Assembly: GCA_038246545.1 (NCBI GenBank) | Contig: JBBRVW010000038.1 | Span: 1 to 50,256 of the forward strand | Source of the DNA: JBBRVW01 sp038246545 | GTDB taxonomy: Bacteria > Actinomycetota > Actinomycetes > JACCUZ01 | Reading direction: 5' to 3' | DNA length: 50,256 nt | In this document: positions 16,551-25,183 of the stretch, one piece after another | Position numbering within the stretch: the stretch's first letter is position 1 | How the letters are laid out: the number at the start of each line of letters is the position of its first letter | The notes under the pieces: generated by a model | What the model saw: the letters and a program-made list of their open reading frames with translations, nothing else | Told to the model about the DNA's origin: nothing | The model's database searches: none | Program-made: the position numbers and the translations under genes

Positions 16551-17657
16551 TCAGTCGCGCCAGACGAGGACGACGGCACGATCGTCGTTGACCGCCGCGG
16601 CGACCCGGTCGAGGAGCCGCTTGGCACCGTGCCGGAAGCCCTTGGTGACCAGTCGCTCGGCCTCGCCGAGCAGCTTGTCGATGCCGACGGCGATGTCCTG
16701 ACCGGGCTTCTCGATCAGACCGTCGGTGAAGAGCAGGAGAGCGTCGCCGCGGTCCAGCCGGCCGCGCTCGGACACGAACTTCGCGTCCGGGAAGATCCCC
16801 AGCAGGGGGCCTTCGCTGGACTCGCTCATCCGCCAGCGGCCGGACCCGGCGGAGAACTGCACGGCCGGCGGGTGGCCGGCCACCGACACGACGTACTCGC
16901 CGGACGTGAGGTCGATCATCACGTGGGCGACCGTCGCGAAGCCCTCCTCCCACTGCTGCCGGAGCAGGAAGCGGTTGGTCGCCGGGAGGAACTCCTCGTG
17001 CGTCACGGAGCCCAGCAGGCCGCCGAAGGCACCTGACAGGAGCAGCGCCCGGGTGCCGGCGTCGACGCCCTTGCCGGACACGTCGACCAGGGCCACCTCG
17101 AGCTGGCTGCCGTCGTCGGACCGGGTGGCCACCAGGAAGTCGCCGGAGAACGACGCCCCGCCCGCCGAGCGCAGGACGATCTCCGCCGACCAGCCCTCGG
17201 GGAGTCCGGGCATCTCCCCCTGTGCGACGAGCCGGTCACGCAGGTCGACGAGCATCGAGTCGCCACGGGTGCCCTGGACCCCGAGCCGGCCGCGGGACCG
17301 GGCGAGCAGGTGAACGATCGCCGCCGTCGCCATGACGACCAGCACCGCGCCGGGCGACACCCGCGGCGCCGACGGGCGCAGGATCTCGAGCAGCAGCACC
17401 GTGCCGACCACGAGGTCCAGCAGCAGCAGGCTGCGCACCGTCAACAGGAACCCGCCGGCGAGCACCACGACCGCGAGCGAGGCGAGCGGGAACCACGACC
17501 GGTCGAGAAGGAAGAGGCCCCCGAGCCCGACGGCGCAGAGCGAGAGCGAGCCGAGCGCGAACGCGTCGGAGTGCAGCACGTGGCGGCGGACCCAGGTGGA
17601 CACCCACCACCAGGTCGCGCGCCCACCACGCCGGCGGCGTGACCGCGTCCCCACCAT
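16551..17657 (-). CDS. Membrane-bound PP2C/SpoIIE-type serine phosphatase
   Basis: About 368 residues. The N-terminal 120 hold three or four hydrophobic segments (FALGSLSLCAVGLGGLFLLD; PLASLAVVVLAGGFLLTVRS; VLVVMATAAIVHLLA). The rest is the SpoIIE/RsbU catalytic domain: SFSGDFLVATRSDDG, the metal-binding VALVDVSGKGVDAGTRA, a strand VVSVAGHPPAVQF, and DALLLFTDGLIE near the C terminus. Such enzymes dephosphorylate anti-sigma-factor antagonists and so release stress sigma factors. No sensor domain other than the membrane region is seen, and no partner anti-sigma gene is adjacent. The ATG at 17655-17657 is chosen; a GTG at 17681 is in frame. No clear ribosome-binding site is visible for either. 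Confidence 0.82.
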   Translation of the reverse strand: MVGTRSRRRRGGRATWWWVSTWVRRHVLHSDAFALGSLSLCAVGLGGLFLLDRSWFPLASLAVVVLAGGFLLTVRSLLLLDLVVGTVLLLEILRPSAPRVSPGAVLVVMATAAIVHLLARSRGRLGVQGTRGDSMLVDLRDRLVAQGEMPGLPEGWSAEIVLRSAGGASFSGDFLVATRSDDGSQLEVALVDVSGKGVDAGTRALLLSGAFGGLLGSVTHEEFLPATNRFLLRQQWEEGFATVAHVMIDLTSGEYVVSVAGHPPAVQFSAGSGRWRMSESSEGPLLGIFPDAKFVSERGRLDRGDALLLFTDGLIEKPGQDIAVGIDKLLGEAERLVTKGFRHGAKRLLDRVAAAVNDDRAVVLVWRD

Positions 17658-17782
17658 GACGACGACAGTACCGAGGGTCACGAGTGATGACGTGCACTAC
17701 CGCGGAACGCGCGGCCCTGCTCGGTCGCGTACCAGGACGATTGCTGTGGCCGGGGGCGAACCGGGTCTGGTAGTCCTGTCGC

Positions 17783-19033
17783 ATGAGCGGTCAACGCACG
17801 TCGGACGGCAGGCGCTGGCCGGTCCGCACCCTGGAGGCCTCGGACTGGGAGGCCTTCAACGAGGTCGACTCGCACGCCTTCGGCACGACGATGCCGGCCG
17901 AGGTGATCGAGTCCGAGCGCGCCTTCTTCGGCGAGGGCCGCGACATCGGTGCGTACGACGGCGAGGTGCTGATGGGCATCGCCACCGCCTACCCGATGCA
18001 CCTGACGGTCCCGGGCGGTGCGGTGCCGACCGCCGGGGTCACCTGGGTCGGCGTCCTGCCCACCCACCGACGCCGAGGGGTGCTGAGCGCCCTGATGGGA
18101 TCGCAGCTCGACGCGCTGCACGAGAGCGGCCGCGAGCCGCTCGCGGTGCTCTGGGCGTCCGAACCGCAGATCTACGGCCGGTTCGGCTACGGCCTGGCGA
18201 CCCGGCACTGGTCGGGCAGCGTCCCGCGGGGCACGTCGGCCCTGCTCCCCGACGTCCCGGCAGACGCCGGCCTGCGGCTGCGTCTGGTCCCCACCGACGA
18301 CTGGGCGGTCACCGCACCCGTCTACGACGCCGTCGCCGCCACCCGCCCGGGCATGTTCGCCCGGGACGAGCGCTGGTGGGCCCGCGCCGTGCGCGACGTG
18401 CCGTCGATGCGCGAGGGCCGCTCGGCACTGCGCTGCGTCATCGTCGAGGACGGCGACGGCATCCGCGGCTATGCCCGCTACGGCACCAAGCAGTCCTTCG
18501 GCGAAGACTTCGGCCAGGGGAAGGTGCTGGTGCGTGAGGTGCTGGCCACCGATGCGGCCGCTCTCGCTACGCTGTATCGCTACCTGTTCGACCTCGACCT
18601 GATGGGCAGCACCGAGTTGTGGAACCTGCCCGTCGACGACCCGCTCCTGCACTGGCTCACGAACCCGCGCCGGGCGAAGCTCGAGACCGGTGACGCGCTG
18701 TACGTGCGGCTCGTCGACGTCGACGCCGCGCTGACGGCTCGCACGTACTCCTCGGACGTCGACCTGGTGCTGGAGGTCGCCGACGCGCGCTGCCCGTGGA
18801 ACGCCGGCCGCTGGCGGCTCACGGGCGGCCCGGGCGGGGCCACCTGCACCCGCACCGACGACCCGGCCGACCTCACCCTGGACGTGCGCGAGCTCGGGGC
18901 CGCCTACCTGGGCAGCACGTCACTGGTGGAGCTGGCCGCCGCCGGCCGGGTGCTCGGCTCGACGACGTCGTTGCAGGCAGCCACGACCGCCTTCGCGCAC
19001 TCCCCCGCGGCCTGGTGCCCGGTGGTGTTCTGA
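17783..19033 (+). CDS. eis: Eis-family GNAT acetyltransferase
   Basis: A 416-residue protein with the Eis layout: an N-terminal GNAT domain with the acetyl-CoA loop VLPTHRRRGVLSALMGSQL, a second GNAT-like domain and a C-terminal sterol-carrier-like fold. The IYGRFGYGLATR motif holds the Tyr equivalent to Tyr126 of M. tuberculosis Eis, the proposed general acid. The protein ends in Phe, as in mycobacterial Eis, where the terminal carboxylate acts in catalysis. Eis enzymes acetylate amines at several positions of aminoglycosides and other polyamines; the natural substrate here is unknown. It is divergent from the phosphatase gene and convergent with rpiB, with 14 bases between stops. ATG at 17783. 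Confidence 0.83.
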   Translation: MSGQRTSDGRRWPVRTLEASDWEAFNEVDSHAFGTTMPAEVIESERAFFGEGRDIGAYDGEVLMGIATAYPMHLTVPGGAVPTAGVTWVGVLPTHRRRGVLSALMGSQLDALHESGREPLAVLWASEPQIYGRFGYGLATRHWSGSVPRGTSALLPDVPADAGLRLRLVPTDDWAVTAPVYDAVAATRPGMFARDERWWARAVRDVPSMREGRSALRCVIVEDGDGIRGYARYGTKQSFGEDFGQGKVLVREVLATDAAALATLYRYLFDLDLMGSTELWNLPVDDPLLHWLTNPRRAKLETGDALYVRLVDVDAALTARTYSSDVDLVLEVADARCPWNAGRWRLTGGPGGATCTRTDDPADLTLDVRELGAAYLGSTSLVELAAAGRVLGSTTSLQAATTAFAHSPAAWCPVVF

Positions 19034-19047
19034 GCCCGAGCCCGAGC

Positions 19048-19533
19048 TCAGGCCAAGGCGGGCGGCCCGGGCAGCTCCGGCAGGTCGCCGGTCCGCTCGA
19101 AGCCGGCGATCATGTCGATCCGCCGCACGTGCCGCGGGTCACCGCTGAACGGCGTCGACACGAAGCGCTCCACCAGCCGGGTCGCCTCGTCGAGCGAGTG
19201 CATCCGCGCTCCCACGGCCACGACGTTCGCGTCGTTGTGCTCGCGTCCCAGGGAGGCGGTGTCGTCGTTCCACGCCAGGGCGGCCCGCACACCGGGAACC
19301 TTGTTGGCGGCGATCGCCTCGCCGTTGCCGGACCCGCCGATCACGACGCCGAGGCTGCCGTTGTCGTTGACGACCGCGGCCGCTGCCCGCAGGACGTACG
19401 GCGGGTAGTCGTCGACCGGGTCGTACTCCACCGGCCCGTGGTCGACCACCTCGTAGCCGAGCCGGCCGAGGGCGTCGGACAGGTGGGCCTTGAGCTCGAA
19501 GCCGGCGTGGTCGGAGCCGAGGTGCACGCGCAT
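19048..19533 (-). CDS. rpiB: Ribose-5-phosphate isomerase B
   Basis: A 161-residue enzyme interconverting ribose-5-phosphate and ribulose-5-phosphate in the pentose phosphate pathway. MRVHLGSDHAGFELKAHL is the RpiB start and GGSGNGEAIAANKVPGVRAA the active-site loop. The Glu in NGEAIAANK replaces the catalytic Cys of enterobacterial RpiB, as in the mycobacterial enzyme. Phosphate-binding residues in LGREHNDANVVAVGAR are conserved. The length is normal for the actinobacterial form. It starts at ATG 19531-19533, divergent from the DUF429 gene with only 26 bases between starts, so their promoters must overlap the coding ends or be very compact. Confidence 0.92.
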   Translation of the reverse strand: MRVHLGSDHAGFELKAHLSDALGRLGYEVVDHGPVEYDPVDDYPPYVLRAAAAVVNDNGSLGVVIGGSGNGEAIAANKVPGVRAALAWNDDTASLGREHNDANVVAVGARMHSLDEATRLVERFVSTPFSGDPRHVRRIDMIAGFERTGDLPELPGPPALA

Positions 19534-19559
19534 GCAGCGCAGTCTGGCAGGACCGGGCC

Positions 19560-20213
19560 GTGACGCGCTGCCTCGGTCTGGACGGCGCCCGCGGCGGCTG
19601 GGCCGGGGCGCTGGTCGAGGACGGCCACGTCACGTGGCTCCGGTTCGGACACGTCTCGCAGGCGTTGGCGCTGGACGTCGATGCCATCGGGGTCGACATG
19701 CCGATCGGCCTGCCGGCGCGGGGCCGTCGGTCGTGCGACCTCGCGGCGAAGCGGCTGCTCGGCCGGGCGCACCCGCGGGTGTTCCTCACCCCGCCGCGCG
19801 GAGTCCTCGCCGCCACGTCGTACGCCGACGCGAGCCGCCGCCACCGCGAGCTGGTCGACGGGCTGGGGCTCTCGGTGCAGACGTGGCACCTGGTGCCGAA
19901 GATCGTCGAGGTCGACGACGTCGCCGACGACCCCCGGCTGCTCGAGGTGCACCCCGAGCTGTCGTTCCTCGAGCTCGGCGGGGACGGACCCCTGCCGTCG
20001 AAGAAGACCACCGACGGAAGGTCCGCACGGGTCGCGGCACTGGCCGGCTGGCTGCCCGGGCTCACCAGCAGCGACGTGCCCACCGGCGACGACGGGCTGG
20101 ACGCCCTCGCCGTCGCGTACTCGGCGGCGCGGTGGCTGTCGGGGATCGCGCGGACGCTCCCCGCGGTACCGCCGCACGACGAGCGCGGCCGGCCGATGCG
20201 GATCGTGACCTGA
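19560..20213 (+). CDS. DUF429 family protein
   Basis: A 217-residue protein. The N terminus (CLGLDGARGGWAGALVEDG) and IGVDMPIGLPARGRRSCDLA are DUF429 hallmarks; the fold is RNase H-like, with acidic residues in the first strand and in VDMPIG. LLEVHPELSFLELGG and the DDGLDALAVAYSA helix near the C terminus are also typical. The biochemical role is not established, though a nuclease is plausible from the fold. GTG start at 19560. It occurs in actinobacteria beside rpiB and house-keeping genes. Confidence 0.8.
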   Translation: MTRCLGLDGARGGWAGALVEDGHVTWLRFGHVSQALALDVDAIGVDMPIGLPARGRRSCDLAAKRLLGRAHPRVFLTPPRGVLAATSYADASRRHRELVDGLGLSVQTWHLVPKIVEVDDVADDPRLLEVHPELSFLELGGDGPLPSKKTTDGRSARVAALAGWLPGLTSSDVPTGDDGLDALAVAYSAARWLSGIARTLPAVPPHDERGRPMRIVT

Positions 20214-20237
20214 CCGGGGGGTGTCCGACCTGAGGGA

Positions 20238-20435
20238 TCAGGCGGGGGCGGGAGCCTCCGGCTCGAGGACGACCTCGTCAGCGCGCTGCTCCGGTACCTC
20301 GATGGTCCCGAAGGCACGGTCGTGGGGGTGGTCGGCGTGCCGCAGCGGCGGCACCACGTAGACCGGGTCGACGCCGACCCAGGAGCAGCTGTCGATGTCC
20401 CAGTACCCGGGTCGCACGTTGATCACAGGTCCCAC
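20238..20435 (-). CDS. Small hypothetical protein
   Basis: A 65-residue frame starting GTG 20433-20435 after GAGGGG. It contains VINVRPGYWDIDSCSWVGVD and ends in a proline/alanine-rich acidic tail. No signal peptide, membrane segment or known motif is seen. Strong third-position G/C and the ribosome-binding site favour a real gene. It is read in the same direction as the DsbA-like gene, behind a possible terminator hairpin. I do not recognise the family. Confidence 0.5.
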   Translation of the reverse strand: MGPVINVRPGYWDIDSCSWVGVDPVYVVPPLRHADHPHDRAFGTIEVPEQRADEVVLEPEAPAPA

Positions 20436-20479
20436 ATCCCCTCGGTGGCCACCATGGTGCGCCTCCGAGGGGTGCTCCG

Positions 20480-20499
20480 CCAGCCCTTTCGGAGGCTGG
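20480..20499 (-). terminator. Possible hairpin terminator after the DsbA-like gene
   Basis: CCAGCC (20480-20485) pairs with GGCTGG (20494-20499) across an eight-base spacer, 15 bases past the stop of the minus-strand gene ending at 20515. An alternative pairing (CCTCCGA 20462-20468 with TCGGAGG 20489-20495) overlaps it. No T-run follows, as is common in actinomycetes. Confidence 0.35.
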
Positions 20500-20514
20500 G
20501 TCGCGGCACGACCG

Positions 20515-21153
20515 TCAGTCGAAGATCGGGTCCCGCGTGCGGGAGCGCTTCAGCTCGAAGAAGCCGTCGGTGCCGGCGACCAGCCGGACGCCGTCCCAGA
20601 GCCGACCGGCAGCCTCGCCGCGCGGGACGGGTGAGACGACCGGTCCGAAGAACGCCACGCCCTCTACTGAGATCACCGGCGTGCCGACCTCGAAGCCGAC
20701 CTGGTCCATGCCGGCGTGGTGCGACGCCTTCATCGCCTCGTCGTGCGCGTCGGTGGCCATCGCGTCGGCCAGGTCCAGCGGCAGCCCGACCTCGGCGAGG
20801 GCGGCCTCGATCGTCGGTCGGTCCTGGGGGAGCTTCTCGTGGTGGAAGCGGTTGCCCAGAGCCGTGTAGAGCGGCAGTGCCACGTCGTCGCCGTGCGCCA
20901 GGACGGCCGCCGTCACGACCCGGGCCGGGCCCCACGCGTCGTCCATCATCTTCCGGTAGTCCGGCGGGAGGTCGCGGTCCTCGTTGAGGTACGCGAGGGA
21001 CATCACGTGCCAGCGGACGTCCACGTCACGGACCTGCTCCACCTCCAGCACCCAACGCGACGCGATCCAGGCCCACGGGCAGATCGGGTCGAACCAGAAG
21101 TCGACGGTCGCGGTCGGGGGTTTCTCAGGCGCATCAACGGTACGAGTCGTCAC
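20515..21153 (-). CDS. DsbA-family protein, Rv2466c-like, with CPWA active site
   Basis: About 212 residues. VDFWFDPICPWAWIASRWVL is the N-terminal thioredoxin-fold signature of the mycothiol-dependent nitroreductase group (Rv2466c), and ARVVTAAVLAHGDD and the cis-Pro segment GTPVISVEGVAFFGP follow. As I recall it, the Rv2466c motif is CPWC; here it is CPWA (Cys25, Ala28), leaving only the nucleophilic Cys. A one-Cys mechanism through mycothiol is possible. The GTG at 21153 is chosen for the GGGAG ten bases before it; a GTG at 21174 is in frame. It is divergent from pepN. Confidence 0.82.
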   Translation of the reverse strand: MTTRTVDAPEKPPTATVDFWFDPICPWAWIASRWVLEVEQVRDVDVRWHVMSLAYLNEDRDLPPDYRKMMDDAWGPARVVTAAVLAHGDDVALPLYTALGNRFHHEKLPQDRPTIEAALAEVGLPLDLADAMATDAHDEAMKASHHAGMDQVGFEVGTPVISVEGVAFFGPVVSPVPRGEAAGRLWDGVRLVAGTDGFFELKRSRTRDPIFD

Positions 21154-21254
21154 GATCGCGACAACTCCCGGCACAGGGACGGCATTCCCGTTCGGTACGG
21201 GCAGCGCCCCGTGCGAGGATCATCCGTCCCCCTCGCGAACGGAAGAGATCAGTC

Positions 21255-23822
21255 GTGCCCAGCGCTGCCGCCCGCATGAACGTCACCCGAGACGAGGCCC
21301 GGGCCAGGGCCCGGCTCGTCGACGTCTCGTCGTACGAGGTCGAGCTGGACCTCACGGTGGGCGAGGTCACCTTCGGGTCCGTCACGACAGCGCGCTTCCG
21401 CGGCACCGAGCCCGGCGCCTCGACGTTCGTCGACCTGGTGGCCGACGGGGTGACCTCGATCACGCTGAACGGCCGGTCGCTCGACCCGCGGTCGGTCTAC
21501 GACGGCACGCGTATCCACCTCGAGGACCTGGCCGCCGACAACGAGCTGACGGTGCGGGCGTCCTGCCGCTACATGAACACCGGCGAGGGCCTGCACCGCT
21601 TCGTCGACCCGGTCGACAAGGCCGTCTACCTCTACACGCAGTTCCAGGTAGCCGACGCCCGCCGCATGTTCACCGTCTTCGATCAGCCGGACCTCAAGGC
21701 CACCTTCGCGTTCACGGTCACGGCTCCGGACGACTGGCAGGTCGTGTCCAACGAGCCGACACCGGACCCGCAGCCAGGAGGTCTCGGCAACGCCACCTGG
21801 CGCTTCCCCGCCACGCCGCGCGTGTCGTCGTACATCACGGCCCTGGTGGCCGGGCCCTACCACCGGGTCGATGGCGAGTACCGCGACGGCGACCGCGTCG
21901 TGCCGATGTCGGTCTTCTGCCGCGACTCGCTCGCCGCCCACCTCGACGCCGAGGTGATCCTCGAGGAGACCCGGCAGGGGTTCGCCTTCTTCGAGGCGAT
22001 GTTCGACACGCCGTACCCGTTCACGAAGTACGACCAGCTCTTCGTCCCGGAGTACAACTCCGGCGCGATGGAGAACGCCGGCTGCGTGACCCTCAACGAG
22101 GACTACGTCTTCCGGTCGCGGGTGCCCCAGGTGTCCTACGAGCGGCGGGCCATCACGATCCTCCACGAGCTCGGCCACATGTGGTTCGGCGACCTCGTGA
22201 CGATGGTGTGGTGGGACGACCTGTGGCTCAACGAGTCGTTCGCCGAGTGGGTGAGCACCCTTGCCGCCGCCGAGGCCACCCGGTGGACGTCGGCCTGGAC
22301 GACGTTCGCCAACACCGACAAGACCTGGGCCTACCGGCAGGACCAGCTGCCGTCGACGCACCCGATCGCAGCGGAGATCAACGACCTCGAGGACGTCGAG
22401 GTCAACTTCGACGGCATCACCTACGCCAAGGGCGCGGCGGTGCTCAAGCTGCTCGCGGCCTGGGTGGGACGCGACCAGTTCGTCGAGGGACTGCGGGCCT
22501 ACTTCCGCGCGTTCTCCTGGCAGAACACCACGCTGGCCGACCTGCTGGGCAAGCTCGAGGAGACCTCGGGGCGTGACCTCAAGGCCTGGTCCGCCGAGTG
22601 GCTCGAGACGGCCGGTGTCAACACGCTGCGCGCCAGCTTCGACACCGACGACGAGGGGCGGTTCACCTCGTTCGCGCTCGCGCAGAGCGCACCCGAGGCG
22701 TGGCCGACGCTGCGCTCGCACCGGGTCGCCATCGGCCTCTACACCGGCACCGGCACCGGCTTGGAGCGCGTGCACCGTGTCGAGCTGGACGCCCTCGGCG
22801 CGCGCACCGAGGTGCCGGACCTGGTCGGGCACCCTCAGCCGGACCTGATCCTGGTCAACGACGACGACCTCACCTACGCCAAGGTGCGTCTCGACGAGCG
22901 GTCGCTGCGCACCCTGACCGACTCCATCGGCGAGATCACCGAGACCCTGCCGCGCTCGCTGTGCTGGTCCGCCGCCTGGGACATGACCCGCGATGCGGAG
23001 ATGTCCACGCAGGACTACGTCCGTCTGGTCCTCGCCGGCGTCCGGACCGAGACCGACAGCTCGGTGGTGCGCACGGTGCTGCGCCAGGCCGACACCGCCT
23101 GCCTGCTCTACTGCGACCCGACGAAGCGTGACGAGACCCGTCGCGTCCTGGCCGACGGCCTTCTGCGGCTGATGCGCGAGGCGACGCCCGGAAGCGACTC
23201 GCAGCTGCAGCTCGTGCGGGCCTTCGCGTCGGCGGCGGCCTCCGACGAGCACCTCGCGGTCGTGCGCGGGCTCCTCGACGGCACCGAGACGCTCGGCGAC
23301 CTCGCCGTCGATACCGACCTGCGGTGGCACCTGCTGCACCAGCTGGTGGCGGGCGGGGTCGCGGACAGCTCGGAGATCGACCGCGAGCTCGACTCGGACG
23401 ACACGGCAACCGGACGGCGGCAGGCCGCCGCAGCCCTCGCTGCACGGCCGGACGCCGCCGCCAAGGCCGACGCGTGGTCCTCCGCCGTCGAGGGCGACGA
23501 GCTGGCCACCGTCCTCCAGGCCGCCGTCATCGGCGGCTTCGCCAAGATCGACCAGCTCGACCTGCTCCGCCCCTACGTCGACCGGTACTTCGACTCGCTG
23601 CTGCAGGTGTGGGAGGAGCGGACCAACGAGACGGCGCAGAACGTCGTGATCGGGCTGTTCCCGACGCTGCTCGCGGAACAGGCCACCGTCGATCGGACGG
23701 ACGCCTGGCTGGCCGGGCACCGCGACGCCGCACCCGCCCTGCGCCGCCTGGTGGGCGAGGCCCGCGACGGCATCGCCCGCGCGATCCGCGCGCAACAGCT
23801 GTCGGCGGGCTCCGCGGAATAG
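21255..23822 (+). CDS. pepN: Aminopeptidase N (M1 zinc metallopeptidase)
   Basis: An 855-residue M1 peptidase that removes N-terminal residues from peptides in the cytoplasm. The substrate-binding motif is SGAMENAGCVTLNEDYVF. The zinc site is HELGHMWFGDLVTM (about residue 304), with the third ligand Glu in LWLNESFAEWVS. The C-terminal half is the helical ERAP1-like domain typical of the actinobacterial enzyme. The length matches the family. GTG start at 21255 after GGAAGAG. It is divergent from the DsbA-like gene, the same pairing as pepN/Rv2466c in mycobacteria. Confidence 0.93.
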   Translation: MPSAAARMNVTRDEARARARLVDVSSYEVELDLTVGEVTFGSVTTARFRGTEPGASTFVDLVADGVTSITLNGRSLDPRSVYDGTRIHLEDLAADNELTVRASCRYMNTGEGLHRFVDPVDKAVYLYTQFQVADARRMFTVFDQPDLKATFAFTVTAPDDWQVVSNEPTPDPQPGGLGNATWRFPATPRVSSYITALVAGPYHRVDGEYRDGDRVVPMSVFCRDSLAAHLDAEVILEETRQGFAFFEAMFDTPYPFTKYDQLFVPEYNSGAMENAGCVTLNEDYVFRSRVPQVSYERRAITILHELGHMWFGDLVTMVWWDDLWLNESFAEWVSTLAAAEATRWTSAWTTFANTDKTWAYRQDQLPSTHPIAAEINDLEDVEVNFDGITYAKGAAVLKLLAAWVGRDQFVEGLRAYFRAFSWQNTTLADLLGKLEETSGRDLKAWSAEWLETAGVNTLRASFDTDDEGRFTSFALAQSAPEAWPTLRSHRVAIGLYTGTGTGLERVHRVELDALGARTEVPDLVGHPQPDLILVNDDDLTYAKVRLDERSLRTLTDSIGEITETLPRSLCWSAAWDMTRDAEMSTQDYVRLVLAGVRTETDSSVVRTVLRQADTACLLYCDPTKRDETRRVLADGLLRLMREATPGSDSQLQLVRAFASAAASDEHLAVVRGLLDGTETLGDLAVDTDLRWHLLHQLVAGGVADSSEIDRELDSDDTATGRRQAAAALAARPDAAAKADAWSSAVEGDELATVLQAAVIGGFAKIDQLDLLRPYVDRYFDSLLQVWEERTNETAQNVVIGLFPTLLAEQATVDRTDAWLAGHRDAAPALRRLVGEARDGIARAIRAQQLSAGSAE

Positions 23823-23842
23823 CTCCGTTTCTCCGTACGCTG

Positions 23843-24020
23843 CGCGGCCGCTCTCCCACCGTCGTGGTGCGGGTCAGAGCTTGAGTGCGTGGCGCTCTCT
23901 CGCCGTCGTGGTGCGAGCCAGAGCGGGCTGCGTGGCGCTCTCCCGTCGTCGTGGTGCGGGTCAGAGCTTGAGTGCGTGGCCGCTCTCCGGCCGTCGTGGT
24001 GCGGGTCAGAGCGGCTTGGG
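23843..24020 (+). repeat. Four imperfect tandem repeats, period about 44 bp
   Basis: The core GTCGTGGTGCG begins at 23861, 23905, 23948 and 23993 (spacings 44, 43 and 45). Each unit reads roughly GCGCTCTCCC-x-CGTCGTGGTGCGGGTCAGAGC followed by a variable TTGAGTGCGTGG. The array starts just after the pepN stop, in the gap between convergent genes. The function is unknown. Confidence 0.8.
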
Positions 24021-24140
24021 AGGAGACGGGGGGCAGCTCGCCGTCTGCACCTGCACCGACGTGCCCTGGTTGGGCGTGGCGTGGTGCCGCGCACAGGCGG
24101 TCGGTCTCACCCTGTGGACGATTCTGGGCGGAGATCCGTG

Positions 24141-24208
24141 CTTCACGTGGCGTACGGGTGCCTCGCGTGGCGTGCACGCCACGCAAGGGACCCGTACGCC
24201 GTGCGAAG
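24141..24208. repeat. 68-bp near-perfect inverted repeat without loop
   Basis: The two 34-base arms meet at 24174/24175 within GCGTGCACGC. Counted by hand, 29 positions pair as Watson-Crick, two as G-T and three mismatch (145/204, 160/189, 164/185). It lies between the convergent pepN and DUF5130 genes, so it could act as a two-way transcription terminator or be a mobile palindromic element. No T-run follows on either side. Confidence 0.8.
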
Positions 24209-24316
24209 CTCCATCGAAGAACGCTCTGTCTCGACCGGCGGACGGGGACCGACGGCGAGCGGCTGGAACGGCCCTGCGTCCGCGTCCTTGCCGCCCTTGA
24301 CCTCACGTGACACCGA

Positions 24317-24361
24317 ACTGCCCGCACCACAACGGGTCTGTCCCGCGACTGCCCGCACCAC
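24317..24361. repeat. Direct repeat ACTGCCCGCACCAC, related to the upstream array
   Basis: The 14-base word occurs at 24317-24330 and 24348-24361 (31-base spacing). Its core CCCGCACCAC is the reverse complement of the GTGGTGCGGG core of the array at 23843-24020, so the whole 600-base gap holds at least six copies in two orientations. Apart from these repeats and the 68-bp palindrome, I see no gene between 23823 and 24420. Confidence 0.6.
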
Positions 24362-24420
24362 CGCCGGCGTGCCGAGCACGACTGCCGCGCCACCGAGGCG
24401 GGCCGACGGCCCCCCTGGAC

Positions 24421-24816
24421 CTACTCCGGGGTGTCGGTGTGCAGCGACCGCGGCACGTGGGCGTGCTCGGCGAGCGCCAGCACACCGGAGGCGATCCCGC
24501 CGGCGAGGTCGCCGGCCTGGAAGGCCGAGGTCATGGTCATCGCGGCGAGGCCGGCGGCCCGGTCGTCGAGCCGGCGACGGACCTCCGTGCCGGTCACGAC
24601 CTCCACGCGGCGAGCGCCGGGGTCGACGGCGACGAGCACCGTGCGGCCGGCCTCCACGCCGAGGGCACCGTGCAGCTGCAGCGCGGCGGCGCGGCTGTCG
24701 CCCTCCAGGGTGCCGACGTAGACCGAGACGGGCAGCTGGGACTGCTGCCTGGCGAGCCGGATGGCCCGCACCACGTCGTCCTGCTGCTTGGCGGAGAACG
24801 CCTCACCAGCGGGCAC
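24421..24816 (-). CDS. DUF5130 family protein (Rv2468c-like)
   Basis: A 131-residue protein: VPAGEAFSAKQQDDVVRAIR, then LPVSVYVGTLEGDSRAAALQ, TVLVAVDPGARRVEVVTGTE and a helix VRRRLDDRAAGLAAMTMTSA. This TPM-like fold is typical of DUF5130. The GTG at 24814-24816 is preferred because GGGGGAGG stands eight bases before it; this start overlaps the end of the upstream gene by 14 bases, implying coupling. The position beside pepN matches Rv2468c of M. tuberculosis. The function is unknown. Confidence 0.75.
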   Translation of the reverse strand: MPAGEAFSAKQQDDVVRAIRLARQQSQLPVSVYVGTLEGDSRAAALQLHGALGVEAGRTVLVAVDPGARRVEVVTGTEVRRRLDDRAAGLAAMTMTSAFQAGDLAGGIASGVLALAEHAHVPRSLHTDTPE

Positions 24817-25171
24817 TCGCGCCACCTCCCCCGGTCGTCGCGGCCGCAGTGCGCACCGCGGTGTCGGCGTCGTCGGGACCGTTGAACCACACCGGTGCGG
24901 CCCACCAGCCGAGGCCCGGCCGGTAGCGCGGTCCACGGGCCATCGACGGCGCCGAGACGAGCACCACGATCCCCGCGAAGAGCGCAGCAGGGATGCCGAC
25001 GAAGATGAGCAGGGTCTGGATGACTGACAGGCCGCCGCCGGTCTGCTGCCCGTCGTCCAGGTTCGCGGCATAGGTGGCGGCGTACGCCGGGGCGCCGGCC
25101 GCGAGGCTGATGAGCAGGACGAACGTCGCGGCAGCCGCGGCGGAGGCCGTGCGTTGGAGTCGTGCGGTCAC
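24803..25171 (-). CDS. Small exported or membrane protein, unknown function
   Basis: A 122-residue protein with a signal peptide (ASAAAAATFVLLISLAAGAP, cleavage near AYAATYA), a short outside segment and one membrane helix (LSVIQTLLIFVGIPAALFAG, continuing IVVLVSAP). The cytoplasmic tail is Trp/Pro-rich (GLGWWAAPVWFNGPDDADTA). The GTG at 25169-25171 lies 12 bases beyond the malQ stop, and its own end overlaps the DUF5130 start. A role with DUF5130 in the envelope is likely from the coupling, but unproven. Confidence 0.65.
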   Translation of the reverse strand: MTARLQRTASAAAAATFVLLISLAAGAPAYAATYAANLDDGQQTGGGLSVIQTLLIFVGIPAALFAGIVVLVSAPSMARGPRYRPGLGWWAAPVWFNGPDDADTAVRTAAATTGGGGASARW

Positions 25172-25183
25172 GGGTGAACCGTA

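Noticed and set aside
21249..23795. Long reverse frame opposite pepN (848 codons)
   Set aside because: A mirror of high-GC coding; composition is Val/Gly/Arg/Asp-rich with no motifs, and pepN is certain.
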